Part shown: positions 6,373 to 11,294 of the stretch, piece by piece
How the letters are laid out: the number at the start of each line of letters is the position of its first letter
Position numbering within the stretch: position 1 is the first letter of the stretch
NCBI GenBank assembly: GCA_020426065.1
Contig: JAGQQT010000082.1
Span: 1 to 11,294, forward strand
Direction of reading: 5' to 3'
Source: Planctomycetaceae bacterium
Lineage (GTDB): Bacteria > Planctomycetota > Planctomycetia > Planctomycetales > Planctomycetaceae
Length of the DNA stretch: 11,294 bases
The notes under the pieces: generated by a model
The model's database searches: none
What the model saw: only the letters and a program-made list of their open reading frames with translations
Told to the model about the DNA's origin: nothing
Position numbers and translations under genes: made by a program

Positions 6373-7611
6373 ATGCCTGCCGAGGACTTGCGCTTACTGA
6401 TCGCCGGCCACCTACACCTGGATGGCGTTCTGCGCGGAATACCAGAAAATGAAGCCGTTCATTCCATTGTCCGTGATGCCAATATGCGGGCCTTTGAGAG
6501 GCTGGTTGAACTGGCAATGGAACACCCCGTCGATGCGGTGATCATCACCGGTTCGCTCTTTGAGGGGGTTCCTTCTGTTCGGGCTGCTTCTCTGTTTCGG
6601 GATGGCATGGCAGCCCTGGCGGAAGAACAGATTGCCACCGTGCTGGCCTCCCAGTCATCTCAACAGATCAACCTGCTGGCCGACTGCGAATGCCTTCCCG
6701 AGAGCGTTCAGATTCTTTCCAACGACCATCCCTCCCTGCAGATTGAAACCCGGCACGCTCCCCGCAATCCGTTTCATGCCTGCCTGATGGATCGGGTCAG
6801 CAGTCGTTCTGCACAGCTTCCCCAGGTCGATTTGGGGATTGTGAATTCCGGCTGGCTGGAACCGCAGCATGAGGAGAACTCGCACAGAAACATGGCCTGC
6901 CGTTTGCGGGTGTTCAATGGCGCTGAGACTTTTCATTCCGCTCAAAAACCGGAAGGACTCTGGCTGGCTCCGGGCAGTATTCAGGCCCTGAACGGCAGCT
7001 ATCCGGGTGATCGTTCCGTCACGATCTGCCATTTGTCTGCAACCGGAGAGATCAGTTATACAAATCACTCCACGTCGAGCGTCTGTTATGTGGAAGTGGA
7101 TTATCCGCTCAATCCTGCTGAGGAGGCAAACAAACTCCAGCGCGGCCTGTTCGATCTGATTGAGCAGAGTATTCCCTCCGCAGAACAGAGAGCCGAGCTG
7201 TATTGTTTTCAATGGAAAATGCGGGGGCCGATTGCCGCTCTGAAAACATGGAACCGGGCGGCTCTCAAATCCATTCTGGACCGGTTCCATTTCACGCAGG
7301 AAACCGAAACACAGATCTGCCATCAACTTCAGTGGACTCTCCAGCTTTCCGGCCAGGGAGTCTCCTCGAACCAGATCGATGTTTCGGAAGATGTGGAAGA
7401 GGATCTGTTGCGGTGTCTGACGGAAGTGGGAATGACCGAATCCAGGCAGTCTCCCACCAGTGCCATCTCAGCTCTTTTGAATGGAAAAACCGGCTGGGAT
7501 CAGGCGGCGATTGAAGAACTGAAGCAGCAGATCGACTGGAAGCAGGTCTGCCATCGAGCGGCGGAACTGGGCATGACAGCCTGGTTGAATGCCGACACAC
7601 CAGCGGCGTGA
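6373..7611 (+). CDS. SbcD/Mre11/YhaO-like metallophosphoesterase protein, apparently catalytically dead
   Basis: A 412-aa partner of the downstream ATPase. The layout of the N-terminal 220 residues follows SbcD/YhaO nucleases, but the metal-binding motifs are degraded. Motif I, normally ADxHLD, is GHLHLD (12-17), so the Asp is H13. Motif II, GD(I/L)(F/Y)D, is GSLFE (60-64). Motif III, GNHD, lies around LASQSS (91-96). The single His of motif IV is N158 in LGIVNSG. Motif V, ALGHIH, is APGSIQ (199-204). The C-terminal part (about 235-412) has the length of a capping and ATPase-binding region. This suggests a structural rather than nucleolytic role. The gene is preceded by a good Shine-Dalgarno, has a normal ORF with no frameshift, and is 90 bp upstream of the ATPase gene, so it is probably a kept gene and not a pseudogene. 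Alignment of the motifs was done by eye. Confidence 0.75.
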   Translation: MPAEDLRLLIAGHLHLDGVLRGIPENEAVHSIVRDANMRAFERLVELAMEHPVDAVIITGSLFEGVPSVRAASLFRDGMAALAEEQIATVLASQSSQQINLLADCECLPESVQILSNDHPSLQIETRHAPRNPFHACLMDRVSSRSAQLPQVDLGIVNSGWLEPQHEENSHRNMACRLRVFNGAETFHSAQKPEGLWLAPGSIQALNGSYPGDRSVTICHLSATGEISYTNHSTSSVCYVEVDYPLNPAEEANKLQRGLFDLIEQSIPSAEQRAELYCFQWKMRGPIAALKTWNRAALKSILDRFHFTQETETQICHQLQWTLQLSGQGVSSNQIDVSEDVEEDLLRCLTEVGMTESRQSPTSAISALLNGKTGWDQAAIEELKQQIDWKQVCHRAAELGMTAWLNADTPAA

Positions 7612-7701
7612 CAACAACACTGAGCGGACATTCCGGGGGGAAGCAGCCCGCTCATTCGAGGTTCTGAGGACGGAACACACATACAAGCCAGGGAGCAGGC
7701 G

Positions 7702-10700
7702 ATGAGAATTACGGACATCATGATTGATCGGTACGGGGTCTGGTCAGATCTGCTGTTGCCAGTCAATAACGAGGGAATCACCCTGATTCACGGCCCCAAT
7801 GAAGCGGGCAAATCCACCCTGATGCGGTTCGTCCGGGGAATCCTCTATGGCTTTCCGGCGGTCGGCGTTTCCCGCGACCTCTCCAATGATAGCGGTCACA
7901 GCACCGGCGGCAGTCTGAGACTGACCAACGGACGACAGGCACTGGAAGTGACCCGCACCATTGACGAGCATGGTCGTCAGCTGTTTCGGGCAGCAGCAGG
8001 AACGAAATCCTATAACGAGCCGGAATTCGCCCAACTGCTGGAAGATGTGGATGCCGAAGTCTACCGCACCATTTACACCCTCGGCCTGAAAGAGCTTCGC
8101 GAACTTTCCACGCTGCAGTCTGACCAGGTGGGCGCTCAAATCTACGGCAGTACCCTCGGATTGATCGGCCAGCGACTCCTCAAAGCCGAGCGGAAAACGA
8201 AAGATCTCTCCCGACATCTGTACGATCCGGATTCCAGCACCGGTAAACTGTTTGACCTGTCTGGGGAATATCATTCGGTCACCCAGGCGATCCGGAAAGC
8301 GGACCGTGTGATGGATCGTTACCAGAGCCAGCTGGACGAACTCAAACGGCTCGAACAAAAGCAGCATCACCGACGGACTCGCCTCCAGCAGCTCAAGCGG
8401 GAACAAGGGCATCATCATTATCTGCAGCGGGTTTACACTCCCTGGAAACGGATGCAGGAACTGGAGCGGGATCGGGCGAAACTGCCGGATCTGCAGGACT
8501 TCCCCGCTCACTCCGCCTCGCGACTGGCCGAACTGTCTGCAGACCTGGACAAGGCCCGCAAAACCACAAAACAACTCCGCCAGCAGAAACTGGGACTGAA
8601 AAAAGAATTCGAACAGCATCAGGGTTCCCGTTCACTGCGAGACCACGCGAGCGGCGTCCGGGCGCTGATCGATTTGCGGAAACTGGTGGATTCTGCTGAA
8701 AAGCATCTGGCTGCTGGTTCAGCGGATGTGGCTCTGCTGAAATCGGAACTGGATGACAAGCTCAGCACGATGGGTTCCGGCTGGACCATTAACCGTCTGG
8801 CAAATATCGACTGCAGCCCCGAGTCTCAACTCCGGTTGAGCAACTCTGCCCGAACCTATCAGACAGCTCTCAGCCGACGATCCCGACATCGCCGCAAGTA
8901 TCGCCGCGTCTCCGATGCTCATCATCAGCGTCAGACCGAATGGCAGGATCGCCTGCGACGCCTCGGAATCAGCTCATTAGATGATGCCATCAAGGCCGCT
9001 GAAAAACGGATTGCAGAACTCGAAAACGTCGCCCGACTGCGGGTTCGGGAGGCAGAACTGGAGCAGCATCTCCGCAGCTCCCAGGAACTGCTGGATAAAA
9101 CATCCCTGCAGCGTGAACTTCCCTGGTGGGCACAAACCACACTGACCATGTTTGCCATGGCGGGGGGATTCCTCGTGCTGGCCGGTCTGGTTCGCGGGAT
9201 TCAAACCGGCTGGATTATCGGTTTGATCTACCTTCTGACCGGCATGATGGGCGGAGCACTTGCCTGGGCGTTACGGGCTCACTTTGAGTCGGATGATCAT
9301 CAGCTCAAACGTCGGATTCGTCGCGAAATGGAAGAGAGTGAGCGTGAGCTGCTCTCCCTGCAACGGCAGTTGACTCATCTTTACGGCCAGCCACAACGGA
9401 ATGGCGCCAATCGGACTCCCCTGCGAGCAGCAGAACGGCACGCCGTTCATCAGAGCCAGGGGGAACTGGTCCGGCAGGCTACTCAACACCTGACCGATCT
9501 GCAGACACTCAAACGGACCGAAGAGCGGCTCATCAAAACCCGGAAGACACTTTCGATTCAGCGTGAAAAACGGGCCGCTCATCAGAAGGATGTCAGCGCC
9601 ACCCGCTCTGCCTGGTGTGATCTGTTAAAGCAGCTCGGATTGCCGGAAACAGTTCGCACGCGGGAAGCCACTATTCACTGGCAGCAGGCCCTCGATGCCC
9701 AGCAGACCTGGCGACAATGGCAGGCTGCCCGGGAAGACGCCAAACGTTCCGAAGATCTGCTCGCCCAGTTCCGAGAGCAGATGGAACTGGTTGCCGGACG
9801 GATTTCCGTCAAACGGGTGGATGGCCTCTCGCTCTCCAAAACTCTCGATCACTGGGCCAGCCATCTCAATGACTTTGAACATTCCTACTCCAAGTATCAG
9901 AACGCCCGCCAGGAACTCCGGCAGATCTCTCGCAAACTGGAGAACGCTCAAGCCCAGGAAGATCGCATCCGCCAGGAGCGGGAAGCGCTCCTGCAACGGG
10001 CCGGCGTGACCACGCACGAAGGATTTCAGCAGGCTCTCGTCCATTACCAGCGGCACCAGGAACTGAACGGCCTGATTGTCGATCTGCAGGATCAGTTAGC
10101 TGCCCTGGGCCGCGAAGAACCGAACCTCGCGATCGTGGAAGAGGATTTGCGCGCCTACGATGCTTCCGGGAATCGAGAGCGGATGGAAATGTTCGGACTC
10201 GAAATCGAAGACCTGGAACGGGAACTGGCTGAGACCCAGGAACTGATCGGTCGCATCCGTCAGACACTGACAAACCTGGAAAGCGATGCCACTGAGGATG
10301 ATTTGAAACTTCAGCGGCAACAGATCATCGATCAGGCCGCCGCCACACTCAGTGATTATCGAGCGGGGGAAATTGCCCAGTCCGCTCTGCAGCGCATGAC
10401 GGCCGAATTCGAAGAACGATATCAGCCCGCCACCCTCGCCCGCGCTTCGGAATATCTCGAAAAACTGACCGTGGGCCGCTACGACCAGATCCGCACGCCC
10501 CTCGGCAGTCGCGATCTGCTCATTCGGGAACGGACTGGCGAACTGCGGGGCGTTCATCAACTCAGCGATGGCACCCGGGAACAGTTATTCCTCTCCATCC
10601 GCCTGGCCCTGATCGATACCTTCTCCGATGAAGGAATCGAAATGCCGGTCGTCTTCGATGACCTGTTCGTCAACTTCGACCAGGAACGAACCGAAGCCGC

Positions 10701-10848
10701 CGTCGAGACCATTCTCGACTTCGCCGGTGGCCGCCAGGTCCTGTTCTTCACCTGCCACGCTCACCTGGCCAACATGTTCACCGACCGCGGAGTCGAACCC
10801 ATCTGGCTCCCCTCCATCTCCCGCCAGACAACCCGCCAGGCCGGATAA
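7702..10848 (+). CDS. SbcC/Rad50/YhaN-type ATPase with membrane hairpin
   Basis: A 1048-aa SMC-like ATPase of the SbcC/Rad50 superfamily, closest in layout to YhaN. N-terminal half-domain: MRITDIMIDRYGVW, then Walker A GPNEAGKST at 31-39. Long charged coiled-coil arms occupy roughly 190-470 and 530-900. Between them, about 477-498 and 503-525, are two hydrophobic helices (WWAQTTLTMFAMAGGFLVL, then GWIIGLIYLLTGMMGGAL), where SbcC would have its zinc hook; no CxxC is seen there. The C-terminal half-domain has signature LSDGT at 954-958, Walker B VVFDD at 983-987 and H-loop histidines H1019/H1021 in FTCHAH. All ATPase motifs are intact, so nucleotide-driven head engagement is expected. GGGAG at 7691-7695 lies six bases before the ATG. 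Family role: DNA-end processing or repair, here probably tethered at the membrane with the phosphoesterase-like protein as partner. Confidence 0.9.
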   Translation: MRITDIMIDRYGVWSDLLLPVNNEGITLIHGPNEAGKSTLMRFVRGILYGFPAVGVSRDLSNDSGHSTGGSLRLTNGRQALEVTRTIDEHGRQLFRAAAGTKSYNEPEFAQLLEDVDAEVYRTIYTLGLKELRELSTLQSDQVGAQIYGSTLGLIGQRLLKAERKTKDLSRHLYDPDSSTGKLFDLSGEYHSVTQAIRKADRVMDRYQSQLDELKRLEQKQHHRRTRLQQLKREQGHHHYLQRVYTPWKRMQELERDRAKLPDLQDFPAHSASRLAELSADLDKARKTTKQLRQQKLGLKKEFEQHQGSRSLRDHASGVRALIDLRKLVDSAEKHLAAGSADVALLKSELDDKLSTMGSGWTINRLANIDCSPESQLRLSNSARTYQTALSRRSRHRRKYRRVSDAHHQRQTEWQDRLRRLGISSLDDAIKAAEKRIAELENVARLRVREAELEQHLRSSQELLDKTSLQRELPWWAQTTLTMFAMAGGFLVLAGLVRGIQTGWIIGLIYLLTGMMGGALAWALRAHFESDDHQLKRRIRREMEESERELLSLQRQLTHLYGQPQRNGANRTPLRAAERHAVHQSQGELVRQATQHLTDLQTLKRTEERLIKTRKTLSIQREKRAAHQKDVSATRSAWCDLLKQLGLPETVRTREATIHWQQALDAQQTWRQWQAAREDAKRSEDLLAQFREQMELVAGRISVKRVDGLSLSKTLDHWASHLNDFEHSYSKYQNARQELRQISRKLENAQAQEDRIRQEREALLQRAGVTTHEGFQQALVHYQRHQELNGLIVDLQDQLAALGREEPNLAIVEEDLRAYDASGNRERMEMFGLEIEDLERELAETQELIGRIRQTLTNLESDATEDDLKLQRQQIIDQAAATLSDYRAGEIAQSALQRMTAEFEERYQPATLARASEYLEKLTVGRYDQIRTPLGSRDLLIRERTGELRGVHQLSDGTREQLFLSIRLALIDTFSDEGIEMPVVFDDLFVNFDQERTEAAVETILDFAGGRQVLFFTCHAHLANMFTDRGVEPIWLPSISRQTTRQAG

Positions 10849-10900
10849 CGGAGCAGAGCGACTGGTCAACCGCAGTGAATTCTTAAAGGAAAGCGTGGCA

Positions 10901-10935
10901 GTGGCAGGGTCAGGAGCGAAGCGCATGGCCCTGAC
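10901..10935 (+). repeat. REP-like hairpin after the ATPase gene
   Basis: GTCAGG (10909-10914) pairs with CCTGAC (10930-10935); an alternative register pairs CAGGG (10905-10909) with CCCTG (10929-10933). The interior contains GCGAAGCG, also present in the hairpin at 1930-1962. The foot is GTGG rather than GTAG. It starts about 50 bp after the ATPase stop. Confidence 0.5.
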
Positions 10936-10938
10936 TGG

Positions 10939-10965
10939 AGCAAGTAGCGGCTTACTGCTTCTGTT
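10939..10965 (+). terminator. Possible transcription terminator of the ATPase operon
   Basis: AGCA (10939-10942), a bulged A and GTA pair with TAC and TGCT (10953-10959) around the loop GCGGCT. A T-rich run (TCTGTTTTC) follows. The stem is weak and not GC-rich, but position and tail fit an intrinsic terminator. Confidence 0.4.
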
Positions 10966-10985
10966 TTCAAAAATGACGTGCTCTG

Positions 10986-11211
10986 AGTAACGATCTGTGG
11001 CATCAGGTGTCACACCCTGCAGGCGTTGGCCACATGATCGAGAAACCTCGGCTCCCCGGTTTTGGGAACAGAGGGGTTTGTGGATGCGTTTGGAGACTGG
11101 TAAAATCGCGATGGTGAAGACTGCGGCATAGCACGGGAGCCCCAAAGAAAGAACGCTGTGCGGTGTAGCAAGGAAAATCAACCAGCGTTCCGTCGCAACT
11201 CATTACATAGT
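10986..11211 (+). other. No convincing gene
   Basis: This stretch holds no ORF I would support on either strand. Minus-strand frames covering it also run through the REP-like hairpin or into the ATPase gene antisense. The hairpins at 10901-10965 lie just before it and an AT-rich block just after. Confidence 0.5.
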
Positions 11212-11241
11212 TTTACATATCAAATATCACAAGTCTATATT
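11212..11241 (+). promoter_or_regulatory. Possible sigma-70-like promoter facing out of the window
   Basis: TTTACA (11212-11217), an 18-bp spacer and TATATT (11236-11241), in a sharply AT-rich stretch that also includes a run of nine T near 11252. It would transcribe a gene beyond the right edge. Motif quality is moderate, and AT-rich DNA gives such matches by chance. Confidence 0.35.
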
Positions 11242-11294
11242 ACTCTGTTGTTTTTTTTTAATATTTTACTGCACTTCGGCGGTCGAGTACATGT

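Noticed and set aside
7744..8619. 291-codon minus-strand ORF inside the ATPase gene
   Set aside because: Antisense shadow; the product is of low complexity and the plus strand has Walker A and coiled coil.
10585..11181. 198-codon minus-strand ORF across the right intergenic region
   Set aside because: Part of it is antisense to the ATPase signature and Walker B region and the rest translates a REP-like hairpin; no domain seen.

Overview
The window looks like chromosomal DNA from a planctomycete, probably a Gimesia-like member of the Planctomycetaceae. This is inferred from gene content, not from a marker gene. The pointers are a secreted formylglycine sulfatase, a zinc-ribbon membrane protein with a region resembling the planctomycete-expanded DUF1559 family, REP-associated tyrosine transposase (RAYT) genes with their palindromes, and a SbcC/YhaN-type ATPase. 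No rRNA, tRNA, CRISPR array or complete insertion sequence was seen.

Left part (1 to about 1965), accessory DNA. It opens with the 3' end of a RAYT gene, followed by a REP-like hairpin. Next come an AT-rich gene for a small membrane protein, then two REP hairpins in opposite orientation enclosing the C-terminal remnant of a second RAYT. After these lie a Cys/His/Trp-rich 130-aa protein, a possible 31-codon ORF and an 87-aa membrane protein, followed by a fourth hairpin of another type. Four hairpins carry the tetranucleotide GTAG directly at one foot, as bacterial REPs recognised by RAYTs do.

Middle (2028 to 6164), a probable minus-strand operon, transcribed from right to left: secreted type I sulfatase, then a zinc-ribbon/transmembrane/DUF1559-like/STN-like protein, then an M42-family aminopeptidase. 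The two gaps are about 63 nt each, and the first contains a perfect 9-bp hairpin. The three genes are not an obvious single pathway, although a sulfatase and a peptidase both fit a life of degrading complex organic matter.

Right part (6373 to 10848), a divergent plus-strand pair: a protein with the metallophosphoesterase fold of the SbcD/Mre11/YhaO type, followed by a 1048-aa SbcC/Rad50/YhaN-type ATPase. The ATPase has intact Walker A, signature, Walker B and H-loop motifs, and a two-helix membrane hairpin in place of the zinc hook. By motif alignment the partner has lost almost every metal-binding residue of the nuclease family. The pair may therefore be a membrane-anchored SMC-like complex with a dead nuclease subunit; this is the most interesting signal in the window.

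The final 446 bases hold hairpins, a REP-like element, no convincing gene, and an AT-rich stretch with a promoter-like sequence facing out of the window.
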